A DNA stretch of 32,989 bases from Corynebacterium sp. (GTDB lineage Bacteria > Actinomycetota > Actinomycetes > Mycobacteriales > Mycobacteriaceae). The position numbers and the translations under genes were made by a program. Below the pieces are notes generated by a model. That model was given only the letters and a program-made list of their open reading frames with translations. It was not told the origin of the DNA and did not search any database. The stretch is from contig JAKDIS010000014.1 in assembly GCA_030450335.1 (NCBI GenBank), forward strand, positions 1-32,989, written 5' to 3'. Below, one piece after another: positions 23,257-32,989 of the stretch (positions are counted from its first letter, which is position 1; each line of letters starts with the position of its first letter).

Positions 23257-24201
23257 ATGAGAAAGTTCCTCACCATCGCGGCGGTCATCGTCCTCGCCGT
23301 CGTCCTGGTCGTCAGCATCGGTTCGTGGCTCTCCCGCGAAGCCGGCGGCCCAGGCTCCGACAACACCGCCGAGCCGGACGCCACCCGCACCACCGACCCG
23401 GAGCAGCCGGCGTCCTGCCCGGACTACCAGCTGTTCGCCGCGCCGGGCACCTGGGAGTCCTCCGCGGACGACGACCCGATCCACCCGACGTCGCACCCCA
23501 ACTCGCTGCTGCTCAACGTCACCCAGCCGTTGCAGGAGGAGTTCGGCGACGGTGTCGACGGGGGCCAGCTCAAGAGCTGGACGCTGCCCTACGCCGCACA
23601 GTTCCGCAACATCCAGGCGCTGCGCGAGATGTCCTACGACGACTCCCGCAACCAGGGGTACGCCGCGCTCGAGGCCGAGATGACGGCCGTCAACGAGCAG
23701 TGCCCGGCCACCCGCATGATCATGGTCGGGTTCAGCCAGGGTGCGGTGCTCACCGGCGACCTGGCCACCGCCATCGGCAACGGCCAGTCCAGCGTGCCGG
23801 CGGACGCCGTCGCCGGCGTCGCGTTGATCGCCGACGGTCGTCGGGAGGACGGCAAGGGTGAGCTCGTCGGCAGCCCCGACGCCACCGGTATCGGCGCGGA
23901 GATCGCGCTCAGCCCCGTCAGCGCCCTGGTCAGCCCCATCGTCCCGGGGGCGTCGATGCGCGGTGCACGCCCGCAGGACTTCGGTGCCCTCCAGGACAGC
24001 ACGCTGCAGTTCTGCGCCCCGGCCGACCTGGTGTGCAGTGCGCCGCGGGACATCGGCAACGCGGTGCAGCGTGCCAACGACCTCATCGACGCCAACAAGG
24101 TGCACGCGGAGTACTCCAGCAACGGCACCGTCGTCGACGGCGGCACCGTCCCGCAGTGGATCAACAACTGGGTCGGCGACATCATCGCCGAAGGGCGGTA
24201 A
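23257..24201 (+). CDS. Membrane-anchored cutinase-family esterase (Rv3802c-like)
   Basis: This is a 314-residue serine esterase. One N-terminal hydrophobic helix (about 4-22) without a lipobox anchors it outside the membrane, then a Thr/Pro/Asp-rich linker leads to the cutinase domain (about 52-310). Nucleophile Ser160 is in GFSQG, Asp257 follows CAPAD, and His283 is in KVHAEY; flanking cysteine pairs (54/149 and 253/260) fit cutinase disulfides. In mycobacteria the gene in this position, Rv3802c, is an essential phospholipase/thioesterase affecting mycolate metabolism. The insertion between about 190 and 245 is rich in Gly/Ser/Pro. It sits 77 bases before fadD32. The physiological substrate remains inferred. 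Confidence 0.92.
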   Translation: MRKFLTIAAVIVLAVVLVVSIGSWLSREAGGPGSDNTAEPDATRTTDPEQPASCPDYQLFAAPGTWESSADDDPIHPTSHPNSLLLNVTQPLQEEFGDGVDGGQLKSWTLPYAAQFRNIQALREMSYDDSRNQGYAALEAEMTAVNEQCPATRMIMVGFSQGAVLTGDLATAIGNGQSSVPADAVAGVALIADGRREDGKGELVGSPDATGIGAEIALSPVSALVSPIVPGASMRGARPQDFGALQDSTLQFCAPADLVCSAPRDIGNAVQRANDLIDANKVHAEYSSNGTVVDGGTVPQWINNWVGDIIAEGR

Positions 24202-24214
24202 TTGTCACGGGAGA

Positions 24215-24234
24215 CGTCCCGGGGACGATAGGAT
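24215..24234 (+). promoter_or_regulatory. Palindrome and -10 box upstream of fadD32
   Basis: The 13-base palindrome CGTCCCGGGGACG (24215-24227) is followed directly by TAGGAT (24229-24234), a TANNNT -10. The leader would be about 38 bases and ends with a GAGGGAG ribosome site. No convincing -35 is present. Confidence 0.4.
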
Positions 24235-24278
24235 TCATTGCGGAAAGCAATCCGACAGACAGTAACGAGGGAGACCTG

Positions 24279-26153
24279 ATGGACATCAGCGACGCGATGG
24301 CGCAGTTCTACGACGACAAGGGCGAGATCGCCATCCCGGACCAGCTCTCGCTCTCCGCCATGTGCGAGATGCTGTTCACCATGGCCCAGATGGAGGGGAC
24401 GGTCGACACCCCGCTGATCACCTTCCACGACTTCGCCTCCGGTGCCGAGGGGGAGACCGTCACCTGGACGCGCGCGGAGGTCAACACCCGCGTCAAGGCG
24501 GTCTGCGTACGCCTGCAGCAGGTCACCGAGCGTGGGGACCGGGTGGCGATCCTGGCCAACAACAGCCCGGAGTACCTCTTCGGCTTCATGGGCGCGCTCT
24601 ACGCCGGCACGGTCCCGGTGCCGCTCTACGACCCCACCGAGCCCGGTCACGCCGACCACCTCGCCGCCGTCCTGGACTCGTCCACGCCCACCGTGGTGCT
24701 CACGAACAAGACCTCCGCCGGCCACGTGCGCAGCCACTTCGCCGCGCTGCCGTCCTCCGAGCGTCCCCGCGTGCTCACCATCGACGCCCTGCCTGACTCG
24801 CTCGCCGAGGAGTGGCAGAACCCGATGATGGCGCTGATGGAGCACCCGGAGCTGGCGCCGAACGCCGGCGACGCGGCGTTCCTGCAGTACACCTCCGGTT
24901 CCACCCGCACCCCGGCCGGCGTGGTGCTGACCCACCGCAGCATCGTGACCAACGTGCTGCAGGTCTTCCAGGCCGGCCAGCTGCAGATGCCGATGCGCCT
25001 GGTCAACTGGCTGCCCTTCCACCACGACATGGGCATCATCCTGTCGTCCTTCGTGCTGATCCTGGGCATCCCGCAGGACATCATGGCCCCGCGCGACTTC
25101 ATCCAGGACCCGGGTCGCTGGATCGGCCAGCTCGCCGACCGCGGCGACGGCGTGAACGTGTACACCGGTGTCCCGAACTTCGCCCTGGAGCTCGCCTCGC
25201 GTTACGCCGACCCGGCCAAGCGCGCGGACCTGGCGGACATCGACCTCAGCCACGTCGAGGGCATCATCAACGGTGCCGAGGCCGTGAGCCTGCAGTCCGT
25301 GGACCGCTTCTGCGACGTCTTCGAGCCGGCCGGGTTCCGCCGCTCCACGATGCGCCCGTCCTACGGTCTGGCCGAGGCGACCGTCTTCGTGACCACCCCG
25401 CAGACCGAGGACCGCCCGAAGCTGCGCGTCTTCGACCGCGAGAAGCTCGCCGAGGGTCAGGCCGTGGAGGTCGCCGACGACGCCGAGAACGCCGTGCCGA
25501 TCATGAGCGTCGGCGAGCCCGGCCCGTCCCTGTTCATGGCCATCGTCGACCCCACCTCCGGTGAGGAGCTCGCCGAGGGCACCGTGGGCGAGGTGTGGCT
25601 CAACGGCGGCAACATCGCCGCCGGCTACCTCGAGCGCGAGGACGACACCACCGAGACCTTCCGCAACTCCCTGCCGGCGGCCAACCGTCTCTCCGACGGC
25701 TCGGCCGTCCAGGACGCCCCGCAGGACGACTGGCTGCGCACCGGTGACCTGGCGGTCGTCGTCGACGGCCAGCTCTACATCACCGGCCGCATCAAGGACC
25801 TCGTCGTCGTCGCCGGACGCAACCACTACCCGCAGGACATCGAGGCCACCGCCGCCGACGCCACGCAGGGCCACGTCCTGCCCGGCGTGCTCGCCGCCTT
25901 CGCGGTGAGCGGTGCGGGCAGCGACTCGGGCTCCGAGGAGCTCGTCCTCGTCGCCGAGCGTGACCCGGAGGCACCCGCGTCCGGTGACGCGGAGGCCGTG
26001 GCGTCCATCCGCCAGGCCGTCACCGCCACCCACGGTGTGACGCCCGCGGACATCCGCATCGTGGACCAGGGGACGATCCCCCGGTCCTCGGCGAACAAGA
26101 TCGCCCGCCGCGTGTGCGCCACCGCCTACCTGGACGGCCGCTTCGACCGGTAG
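24279..26153 (+). CDS. fadD32: Long-chain fatty-acyl-AMP ligase FadD32
   Basis: This 624-residue adenylate-forming enzyme activates the meromycolate-type fatty acid as acyl-AMP and loads it onto the N-terminal carrier domain of Pks13. Motifs are the ATP loop YTSGSTRTPAG (204-214), the SYGLAEATVF block (361-370), TGD (488-490), the hinge region GRIKDLVVVAGRNHYPQDIE (about 503-522) and the C-terminal SANKIARR with Lys607. LPFHHDMG (245-252) is typical of the fatty-acyl-AMP ligase group rather than acyl-CoA synthetases. I chose ATG 24279 from GAGGGAG upstream; the frame stays open earlier but runs back into the cutinase gene. Length matches FadD32. The gene next to it, pks13, confirms the role. 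Confidence 0.97.
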   Translation: MDISDAMAQFYDDKGEIAIPDQLSLSAMCEMLFTMAQMEGTVDTPLITFHDFASGAEGETVTWTRAEVNTRVKAVCVRLQQVTERGDRVAILANNSPEYLFGFMGALYAGTVPVPLYDPTEPGHADHLAAVLDSSTPTVVLTNKTSAGHVRSHFAALPSSERPRVLTIDALPDSLAEEWQNPMMALMEHPELAPNAGDAAFLQYTSGSTRTPAGVVLTHRSIVTNVLQVFQAGQLQMPMRLVNWLPFHHDMGIILSSFVLILGIPQDIMAPRDFIQDPGRWIGQLADRGDGVNVYTGVPNFALELASRYADPAKRADLADIDLSHVEGIINGAEAVSLQSVDRFCDVFEPAGFRRSTMRPSYGLAEATVFVTTPQTEDRPKLRVFDREKLAEGQAVEVADDAENAVPIMSVGEPGPSLFMAIVDPTSGEELAEGTVGEVWLNGGNIAAGYLEREDDTTETFRNSLPAANRLSDGSAVQDAPQDDWLRTGDLAVVVDGQLYITGRIKDLVVVAGRNHYPQDIEATAADATQGHVLPGVLAAFAVSGAGSDSGSEELVLVAERDPEAPASGDAEAVASIRQAVTATHGVTPADIRIVDQGTIPRSSANKIARRVCATAYLDGRFDR

Positions 26154-26211
26154 TGACCGGTCCCCGCCGTCACCGTCGACTAGAGTGGTTGACGTCCTTT
26201 TTGTAGCGTGG

Positions 26212-26250
26212 CGACGGCCACCGTCGATTGCATGTTGACGGTGGCCGTCG
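26212..26250. terminator. 14-bp hairpin between fadD32 and pks13
   Basis: CGACGGCCACCGTC pairs perfectly with GACGGTGGCCGTCG across an 11-base loop. It has no T-run afterwards; CTTTTTG lies upstream instead. It may attenuate or stabilise the transcript rather than fully separate the two genes. Confidence 0.55.
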
Positions 26251-26310
26251 TGCCCGTTCAGGCCGCCCCTCCCAACCGTCCACCATGAAACAAGGATGAT
26301 CGTCCCCGAT

Positions 26311-29300
26311 ATGACTGAAACGTCTGATCTCTCCGGTCCCGAGAACTCTCCCGCTGCACCGGCCGTACCGAGCACCCCGGCAGGGATGCGCGCCTGGCTG
26401 CGCGACTGGGTCCAGGCCACCACCGGCCTGGACGCCGCTGAGATCACCGACGACCGGCAGATGGAGGAGTTCGGGCTGTCCAGCCGCGACGTGGTGGTGC
26501 TGTCCGGCGAGCTGGAGCGCCTCACCGGCGTGCCCCTGGACGCCACGGTGGCCTACGAGTACAACACCATCGCCACACTGGCCGGGTTCGTCCTCGCCGG
26601 TGGCACGCGTACCGGACGCGGCGTCGCGGGAGGACGCACCGCGCACGGCGGCGGTGCCGGTGGTGCCGGTGCCGGTCTGGAGCCGGAGGACCGGCAGATC
26701 GCCGTGGTGGGCATGGCCGGGCGCTACCCGGGCGCGGACGGTGTCGACGGCATGTGGCGCATGTTCGAGCAGGGCCGCAGCGGCGTCGGCGAGCTCCCGG
26801 AGGGGCGCTGGAGCGAGTACGACGACGACCCGGAGATGTCCCGGCGCATGGCCGAGGCCGTGCTCACCGGCGGCTACATCGACGACATCGCCTCCTTCGA
26901 CGCGGAGTTCTTCGGGCTCTCCCCGGTCGAGGCGGCGAACATGGACCCGCAGCAGCGCATCCTGCTGTCGCTGACGTGGGAGGCGCTGGAGGACGCCGGC
27001 ATCCCGGCCAACACCCTGCGCGGCACGGACGTGGGCGTGTTCATGGGCACCACGAACAACGACTACGGCATGCTGATCAGCGCCGACCCGTCCGAGGCGC
27101 ACCCGTACGCGCTGACCGGCAACTCCAGCGCGATCATCGCCAACCGCATCTCCTACGCCTTCGACTTCCGCGGCCCCTCGGTCGCGATGGACACGGCCTG
27201 CTCGGCGTCGCTGGTGGCCATCCACCAGGCGGTGCGCGCCCTGCGAGACGGGGAGGCCTCCGTGGCCGTCACCGGCGGCGTGAACCTGCTGGCCAGCCCC
27301 TTCGCCACCATCGCCTTCTCCGAGCTCGGCGTGCTGAGCCCGACGGGCGGCATCCGCGCGTTCTCCGAGGACGCCGACGGCATCGTGCGCTCCGACGGCG
27401 CCGGTGTCGTGGTGCTCAAGCGTCTGTCGGACGCCCGCCGCGACGGCGACGACGTGCTCGCCGTGATCGCCGGTTCCGCGGTGAACCAGGACGGCCGGTC
27501 CAACGGGCTGACCGCCCCGAACCCGGAGGCGCAGGCCGCGGTGCTCGCCGCCGCCTACGCCGACGCCGGCATCGACCCGTCCCAGGTGGACTACGTGGAG
27601 GCCCACGGCACCGGCACGATCCTCGGCGACCCGATCGAGGCGGGCGCCCTCGGCCAGGTCCTCGGCGCCGGTCGCGACGTGGCCTCGCCGCTGCTGCTCG
27701 GTTCGGCGAAGACGAACTTCGGCCACACCGAGGCGGCCGCGGGTGTCGCCGGGGTGATCAAGGTGGTCTCCGGCATGCGGCGCGGCGTCCTGCCGCCGAC
27801 GGTGAACTTCACCGGCCCCAACCCCTACATCGACTTCGACCGCGAGCACCTGGAGGTCGTGGAGGACCCGCGCGAGTGGCCGGAGTACTCCGGCGCAGCG
27901 GTCGCCGGCGTCTCCGGGTTCGGCTTCGGCGGCACCAACGCCCACGTCGTGCTCGTCGCGCCGGAGGGCGCGGCACCGGCGGCGCGGGACGTCCCCGAAC
28001 GTCCCGACGTGATCGACTGGGCCGGCGTCCAGGAGTACGGCGGCGAGGAGTCGGACGGTGACCCGGCGGGACGCGCGCTGCCGCGTCTGCTCCCGGTCTC
28101 CGGGCTGCTGCCCTCGCGGCGTCGGACCGCCGCGGCGGACATCGCGTCCTGGCTGGGGGAGACCGGCAGGGCCGGCAACGCCGTGCTCGCCGGTGCCGCC
28201 GGGGTGCTCGGCGAGCGCAACCACGGCCGCTCGCGCGGTGTGGTCCTCGCCCACGACACCGACGAGGCCGTCGCCGGGCTGACCCGCCTGGCCGAGGGGC
28301 GCAAGGGCGCGGGCATCTCCGTCGCCGACAGCCCCGAGCGCGAGGGCGCGGTGTGGGTGTTCTCCGGTTTCGGCTCCCAGCACCGCAAGATGGGCAAGGA
28401 GCTGCTCACCCTGTCGCCGCTGTTCGCCCAGCGTCTCGACGACGTCGACGAGGTCGTGCAGCAGGAGGCCGGCTACTCCGTGGTCGAGATGATCCGGGAC
28501 GACGCGCAGAACTTCACCACCGAGACCGCCCAGGTCGGCATCACCGCCATCCAGATCGCCCTGACCGACCTGATGACCGCCCTGGGGCTGCGTCCCGCGG
28601 CGATCGTGGGCCAGTCGATGGGCGAGATCGCCGGCGCCTACGCCGCCGGCGGGCTGTCCATGGAGGACGCCGTGACCATCGCCTGCCACCGTGCGCGGTT
28701 GATGGGCGAGGGCGAGAAGCTGCTGCCCGAGGACAAGCAGGGCGCGATGGCCGTGATCGAGCTCGGCGTCGAGGACCTGGTGGAGTTCCAGAAGGAGAAC
28801 CCGCAGTTCGCCGCCGTGGAGCCGGCGGTGTACGCCGCCCCGGGCATGACCACGGTCGGCGGGCCCGCCCAGCCGGTCGCGGACCTGGTGGCCCACCTGG
28901 AGGGCGAGGGCAAGTTCGCCCGCATGCTCAAGGTCAAGGGCGCCGGGCACACCAGCATGCTCGACCCGATCCTCGGTGAGCTCCACGCGGAGATCGCCGG
29001 GATCACCCCGCTCCCGATCCACACCCCGGTGTACAGCAGCGTGGACCGCGGCGTGGTCTACCAGCCGGGCGACACCGTGCACGACGCGGACTACTTCCTG
29101 CGCTGCACCCGCTACTCGGTGTGGCTGTCGGACGCCACCGGACGGCTCTTCGACGAGGGCTTCCGCACCTTCGTGGAGTTCTCCCCGAACCCGGTCGCGC
29201 TGATGCCGATGATGAACACCGCCTTCGCCCACGACGCCGGCGAGTCCAGCCTGATGTACCTGCTCAAGCGCAAGGAGCCCAGCGTGGACACGCTGCTGGC

Positions 29301-31335
29301 CACCGTCGCCGAGCTCTACGTGCGTGGCGGCGAGGTCGACTTCCGTTGCCTGAACTCCTCCGACGGGCGCCCGCTGCGCCGTGGGCGCGCGGTGTCCGGC
29401 ATCCCCGGGGTGCACTGGAACCTGCAGCGCTACTGGACCGCGGCGCGTCCCGGCGGCGGGTCGGTGCGCGGGGTGCCGGGGCGCCGGGTGGCGCTGCCGG
29501 ACGGACGGACCGCGTTCGCCGTCGCCGCCGCGGAGGTTCCCAGCGTGGACGCCGTCGCCGAGGCCGCCGCGCGAGCGGTCGTGCCGGACGCCGTGCTCGC
29601 CGCGGTGGAGACCTACGGCTCCCTGCCGACCGAGGGTGAGGTGACCACCCTGGTGGCACGTACCCTCGGCGGGCTGAGTGTGCAGGTCTACGCCATGGAC
29701 GGTGCAGACGAGTCGCGCCTGGCCGGTGAGGCCTTCGCCGCGTCGCCGGCGGGCGGCATGGCGGCCGGTGTCGCCGGGGCCGCTGGCGCCGCCGGTGCGT
29801 CCTCCGCGACGCCGCAGACGGAGCCGGCCGCAGGCCAGGTGTCCGGCGCCCGCAACGCCCTGCCGTCGGTGGACACCGACTCCGAGCGGTGGACCCCGGA
29901 GTCCGGGCAGAGCGTGGCAGACCGGCTGCGCAGCATCGTGTCGGAGTCGATGGGCTACGACGTCGACGACCTTCCCGGTGAGCTGCCGCTGATCGACCTG
30001 GGCCTGGACTCGCTGATGGGCATGCGGATCAAGAACCGGGTGGAGTACGACTTCGACCTGCCGTCGCTGAACGTGCAGGCCCTGCGCGACGGCTCGGTCG
30101 ACGAGGTCATCTCCCTGGTCGAGCAGATGGTGCAGGAGAAGCTCGACGGCGTGACGCACACGCCGGCCGCTGAGGGTGCCGAGACTGCCGCCGACGCCGC
30201 ACCGGCAGCCGAGGCCGCCGAGGCAGCCGACTCCCAGGGTGTCGGCGTCGCCCCGCGTGACGCCTCCGAGCGCATGGTCTTCGGCACGTGGGCCTCGCTC
30301 ACCGGTGCCGCCCCGGCCGGCGTCACCAGCGCACTGCCGCAGGTCGACGCCGACACCGCCGCGGCGATCGCCGCCCGGCTGAGCGAACGCTCCGGCGCGG
30401 AGATCAGCGCCACCCAGGTCGCCGAGGCCGGCACCCTGGAACCGCTGGCCAACCTGGTGCGCGACGTCTTCGAGACCGCGGTGGACGGCAACATCCGTGT
30501 ACTGCGTGCCCGCCCCGAGGGGTCGGACAGCCCGGCGGTCTTCGTCTTCCACCCCGCCGGCGGGTCCAGCGTGGTGTACGAGCCGCTGACCAGGCGTCTG
30601 CCCGCCGACGTGCCGGTCTACGGTGTGGAGCGTCTGGAGGGCACGCTGGATGAGCGGGCCGACGCCTACGTCGCCGACATCACCGAACTGGCCGACGGCC
30701 GTCCGGTCGTCCTCGGCGGGTGGAGCTTCGGTGGCGCGCTGGCCTTCGAGGTCGCCCACCGCCTGGAGAAGGCCGGTGAGGTCACCGTGGGCCACCTGGA
30801 GCTGCTCGACCTGGTGCGTCCGGCGAACCCGGCCCCGGACACCACCGAGGAGATGCACGCGCGCTGGGACCGCTACGCCGCCTTCGCCGCGAAGACCTAC
30901 GGTATCGAGCTGCCCGTCCCGCACGACCTGCTCGAGGCCCAGGGTGAGGAGGCGCTCATCGGCATGATGAGCATGTTCCTGCAGAACACCGACGCCTCCT
31001 CGCACGGTCTGGCCGCCGGCGTTCTGGAGCACCAGCGCGCCAGCTTCGTGGACACCCGCATCCTCAACACCCTCGACTTCGAACGCTGGGCCGAGGTCTC
31101 CGCCCCGGTCACGCTGTACAAGTCCGAGGGTATGCACGAGGGCGCGATCGAACTCGAGCCGTCCTTCGCCGACATCCCCGCCGACGGCGGCTGGGACGGC
31201 GTGGTCGACGACCTGGAGCTCGTCCAGCTCGCCGGCGACCACCTGGCCGTGCCGGACGAACCGTCCATCGGCATCGTCGGTGCACGGATCACCGAGCACC
31301 TGCGCGACATCCCCCAGCGGAACCAGGTGCGCTAG
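26311..31335 (+). CDS. pks13: Mycolate condensing polyketide synthase Pks13
   Basis: This 1674-residue type I polyketide synthase performs the Claisen-type condensation joining the two mycolate chains. Domains in order: N-terminal carrier (about 25-97, Ser57 in FGLSS); ketosynthase (about 127-550) with Cys297 in TACSAS, His432 and His472; acyltransferase (about 680-1000) with Ser769 in GQSMGE and His880; second carrier (about 1200-1275, Ser1234 in GLDSL); a carrier-like region lacking the serine (about 1320-1390); and a thioesterase (about 1405-1670) with Ser1472 in WSFGG, Asp1500 and His1644. The thioesterase should pass the product to trehalose. I prefer ATG 26311 because AAGGA lies upstream at workable spacing; ATG 26296, adding five residues, is possible. 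The stop TAG is shared with the accD4 -10 box. Confidence 0.97.
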   Translation: MTETSDLSGPENSPAAPAVPSTPAGMRAWLRDWVQATTGLDAAEITDDRQMEEFGLSSRDVVVLSGELERLTGVPLDATVAYEYNTIATLAGFVLAGGTRTGRGVAGGRTAHGGGAGGAGAGLEPEDRQIAVVGMAGRYPGADGVDGMWRMFEQGRSGVGELPEGRWSEYDDDPEMSRRMAEAVLTGGYIDDIASFDAEFFGLSPVEAANMDPQQRILLSLTWEALEDAGIPANTLRGTDVGVFMGTTNNDYGMLISADPSEAHPYALTGNSSAIIANRISYAFDFRGPSVAMDTACSASLVAIHQAVRALRDGEASVAVTGGVNLLASPFATIAFSELGVLSPTGGIRAFSEDADGIVRSDGAGVVVLKRLSDARRDGDDVLAVIAGSAVNQDGRSNGLTAPNPEAQAAVLAAAYADAGIDPSQVDYVEAHGTGTILGDPIEAGALGQVLGAGRDVASPLLLGSAKTNFGHTEAAAGVAGVIKVVSGMRRGVLPPTVNFTGPNPYIDFDREHLEVVEDPREWPEYSGAAVAGVSGFGFGGTNAHVVLVAPEGAAPAARDVPERPDVIDWAGVQEYGGEESDGDPAGRALPRLLPVSGLLPSRRRTAAADIASWLGETGRAGNAVLAGAAGVLGERNHGRSRGVVLAHDTDEAVAGLTRLAEGRKGAGISVADSPEREGAVWVFSGFGSQHRKMGKELLTLSPLFAQRLDDVDEVVQQEAGYSVVEMIRDDAQNFTTETAQVGITAIQIALTDLMTALGLRPAAIVGQSMGEIAGAYAAGGLSMEDAVTIACHRARLMGEGEKLLPEDKQGAMAVIELGVEDLVEFQKENPQFAAVEPAVYAAPGMTTVGGPAQPVADLVAHLEGEGKFARMLKVKGAGHTSMLDPILGELHAEIAGITPLPIHTPVYSSVDRGVVYQPGDTVHDADYFLRCTRYSVWLSDATGRLFDEGFRTFVEFSPNPVALMPMMNTAFAHDAGESSLMYLLKRKEPSVDTLLATVAELYVRGGEVDFRCLNSSDGRPLRRGRAVSGIPGVHWNLQRYWTAARPGGGSVRGVPGRRVALPDGRTAFAVAAAEVPSVDAVAEAAARAVVPDAVLAAVETYGSLPTEGEVTTLVARTLGGLSVQVYAMDGADESRLAGEAFAASPAGGMAAGVAGAAGAAGASSATPQTEPAAGQVSGARNALPSVDTDSERWTPESGQSVADRLRSIVSESMGYDVDDLPGELPLIDLGLDSLMGMRIKNRVEYDFDLPSLNVQALRDGSVDEVISLVEQMVQEKLDGVTHTPAAEGAETAADAAPAAEAAEAADSQGVGVAPRDASERMVFGTWASLTGAAPAGVTSALPQVDADTAAAIAARLSERSGAEISATQVAEAGTLEPLANLVRDVFETAVDGNIRVLRARPEGSDSPAVFVFHPAGGSSVVYEPLTRRLPADVPVYGVERLEGTLDERADAYVADITELADGRPVVLGGWSFGGALAFEVAHRLEKAGEVTVGHLELLDLVRPANPAPDTTEEMHARWDRYAAFAAKTYGIELPVPHDLLEAQGEEALIGMMSMFLQNTDASSHGLAAGVLEHQRASFVDTRILNTLDFERWAEVSAPVTLYKSEGMHEGAIELEPSFADIPADGGWDGVVDDLELVQLAGDHLAVPDEPSIGIVGARITEHLRDIPQRNQVR

Positions 31336-31338
31336 CGT
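31333..31338 (+). promoter_or_regulatory. -10 box of accD4, overlapping the pks13 stop codon
   Basis: TAGCGT starts with the TAG stop of pks13 and ends 7 bases before the accD4 ATG. It matches the leaderless arrangement seen at other genes in this window. Confidence 0.45.
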
Positions 31339-31345
31339 GGGATCC

Positions 31346-32962
31346 ATGACAGGAACACCCGAAGACCCCTGGTTCGGCGACGCGGACGTCGCCGCGCAAC
31401 GCACCGCACCGGGAACCGGCAGGTCCACCGCCGAGAAGCTGGACGACCTGCACTCCCGCCTCGAGGAGGCGCAGGACCCGGGCAGCGAGCGTGCACGCCA
31501 GAAACGCGACGAGGAAGGACGCACCACCCCGCGCCAGCGCATCGACGCGCTGCTCGACGAGGGGTCGTTCACCGAGATCGGAGCCCTGGGGCGCACCCCG
31601 GGTGTGCCGGACGCGCCCTACGGTGACGGCGTGGTCACCGGCTACGGCCGGGTCGACGGGCGTCCCGTCGCCGTCTACGCCCACGACAAGACCGTCTACG
31701 GCGGCTCGGTGGGCGAGACCTTCGGCAAGAAGGTCTGCGAGGTCATGGACATGGCCACCCGCATCGGCTGCCCGGTCATCGGCATCAACGACTCCGGCGG
31801 AGCCCGCATCCAGGACGCCGTGATGTCCCTGGCGATGTACTCCGAGCTCTCCCGGCGTCAGCTGCCGCTGTCCGGCCAGTCGCCGCAGATCTCGATCCTG
31901 CTGGGCAACTGTGCCGGTGGCGCGGTGTACGCCCCGGCGACCACCGACTTCCTGGTGGCCGTGGAGGACCAGACGACGATGTTCGTCACCGGCCCGCAGA
32001 TCATCGAGTCGGTGACCGGCGAGAAGATCAGCATGCAGGACCTCGGCGGCGCCCGCGTGCAGGCCGCCAACGGCAACATCAGCTACGTCGGCAGCGACGA
32101 GGACGACGCCTTCGGTTACGTCCGCGAACTGCTCGCCCACCTGCCCAGCAGCGCCTTCGAGGCGACGCCGCAGGTGCCTGCCCCGTCGGACGCACCGAGC
32201 GAGCGCGACGCCGAGCTCGTCGACCTCATCCCGGACGATCCGAACTCCGGCTACGACATGATGGAGGTGCTCAGCCGCATCTTCGACGACGAGGACGTGC
32301 TGGAGGTCCAGCCGGACTACGGGCAGAACGTGATCACCGCCTACGCCCGCATCGACGGCCGCCCGGTCGGCGTGGTCGCCAACCAGCCGATGTCGCTGGC
32401 CGGCTGCCTGGACGCCGAGGCGGCGGACAAGGCGGCACGGTTCATCCGCATCTGCGACGCCTACAACATCCCCCTGGTCTTCGTGGTCGACACCCCGGGC
32501 TACCTGCCGGGCGCCGAGCAGGAGAAGCTGGGGCTGATCCACCGTGGCGCCCGGCTGGGCTTCGCGATGGTGGAGGCCACGGTCCCGAAGGTGACCGTGG
32601 TGGTGCGCAAGGCCTTCGGCGGCGGCTACGCGGTGATGGGCTCGAAGAACCTCGGTGCCGACGTGAACCTGGCGTGGCCGACCGCGCAGATCGCCGTGAT
32701 GGGTGCCGAGGGCGCCGCGGTGATGATCCAGGGCCGTCAGCTCGCCGCCATGCCGGAGGAGCAGCGCCCGATGGCGAAGAAGATGTTCATGGACTTCTAC
32801 AACGCCAACATGACCAGCCCGTACGTGGCGGCGGAGCGTGGCTACGTCGACGAGATCATCGACCCGGCGCAGACGCGCCTGCGGTTGCGCCAGTCGCTGC
32901 GGTTGCTGCGCGACAAGCAGGTGCTCGAGCCGGAGAAGAAGCACACGATCATGCCGATGTGA
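31346..32962 (+). CDS. accD4: Acyl-CoA carboxylase carboxyltransferase subunit (AccD4 type)
   Basis: This 538-residue carboxyltransferase beta subunit, with a biotinylated AccA subunit encoded elsewhere, should carboxylate the long-chain acyl-CoA that Pks13 uses as extender. The N-half has SGGARIQ (150-156) and the oxyanion loop NCAGGAVY (188-195). The C-half has FVVDTPGYLPG, QEKLGLIHRGARL and RKAFGGGYAVMGSKNLGAD, all typical of the family. ATG 31346 is chosen from the usual N-terminus length; only a weak purine stretch precedes it, fitting a leaderless start. It lies 10 bases after the pks13 stop. The orthologue is called accD3 in C. glutamicum. The final 27 bases of the window contain nothing recognisable. 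Confidence 0.95.
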   Translation: MTGTPEDPWFGDADVAAQRTAPGTGRSTAEKLDDLHSRLEEAQDPGSERARQKRDEEGRTTPRQRIDALLDEGSFTEIGALGRTPGVPDAPYGDGVVTGYGRVDGRPVAVYAHDKTVYGGSVGETFGKKVCEVMDMATRIGCPVIGINDSGGARIQDAVMSLAMYSELSRRQLPLSGQSPQISILLGNCAGGAVYAPATTDFLVAVEDQTTMFVTGPQIIESVTGEKISMQDLGGARVQAANGNISYVGSDEDDAFGYVRELLAHLPSSAFEATPQVPAPSDAPSERDAELVDLIPDDPNSGYDMMEVLSRIFDDEDVLEVQPDYGQNVITAYARIDGRPVGVVANQPMSLAGCLDAEAADKAARFIRICDAYNIPLVFVVDTPGYLPGAEQEKLGLIHRGARLGFAMVEATVPKVTVVVRKAFGGGYAVMGSKNLGADVNLAWPTAQIAVMGAEGAAVMIQGRQLAAMPEEQRPMAKKMFMDFYNANMTSPYVAAERGYVDEIIDPAQTRLRLRQSLRLLRDKQVLEPEKKHTIMPM

Positions 32963-32989
32963 TCCTCGCGTGCCCGGTGTCGTCCCCCC

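Noticed and set aside
26285-26299. Four-codon open frame (MKQG) just before pks13
   Set aside because: Too short to support as an upstream peptide; it probably reflects the AAGGATG ribosome-site sequence.
26170-31596. A very long open frame on the minus strand opposite pks13 (about 1800 codons), and a similar one opposite the large mycolyltransferase at 20650-24105
   Set aside because: Both are mirror frames produced by third-position GC bias. They are rich in Arg, Gly, His and Val, have no recognisable domain, and lie opposite proteins with intact catalytic motifs.

Overview
The window is high-GC chromosomal DNA from a mycolic-acid-containing actinobacterium, most likely a high-GC Corynebacterium or a close relative. 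The main evidence is a gene order matching the conserved mycolate/arabinogalactan locus: glfT2, a PAP2 phosphatase, ubiA, mycolyltransferases, a cutinase-like enzyme, fadD32, pks13 and accD4. The LGFP-repeat mycolyltransferases point to corynebacteria rather than mycobacteria. I assigned the organism from gene content only, with no database search. No rRNA, tRNA, CRISPR array, insertion sequence or phage gene was recognised.

Left third (about 1-9055): an iron/siderophore-type uptake island. It has two exporter-fold ABC half-transporters (one cut by the window edge), four different lipoprotein solute-binding proteins of the ferric-siderophore class, a siderophore-interacting flavin reductase (SIP) and an AraC-type regulator. 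Four promoters here share one architecture: two 12-bp half-sites spaced 21 bp apart, then 15 bp, then a TANNNT -10 box. This looks like the operator set of the local AraC regulator. The SIP promoter also carries a DtxR-like iron box over its -10. The simplest model is that iron-loaded DtxR represses, and the AraC protein activates when a ferric siderophore is present.

Middle (9086-11737): an SDR oxidoreductase and a long FadE5/DmdC-type acyl-CoA dehydrogenase, both on the minus strand and probably co-transcribed.

Right two thirds (11908-32962, all plus strand): cell-envelope assembly. GlfT2, a PAP2 phosphatase and UbiA form a translationally coupled trio for galactan and decaprenyl-phosphoarabinose synthesis. 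Three secreted mycolyltransferases follow (one plain, two with LGFP repeats), with a PAQR/hemolysin III membrane protein and a small DUF732-like lipoprotein among them. Next come a membrane-anchored cutinase-like esterase and then FadD32, Pks13 and AccD4, which activate, carboxylate and condense fatty acids into mycolate. aftB, which I expect between ubiA and the first mycolyltransferase, is absent from that place.

Several genes appear to be transcribed leaderless, with a TANNNT box 7-8 bases before the start codon. The accD4 box overlaps the pks13 stop codon. Gene-free stretches are all shorter than about 300 bases; the longest (17688-17983) looks like a structured 5' leader.
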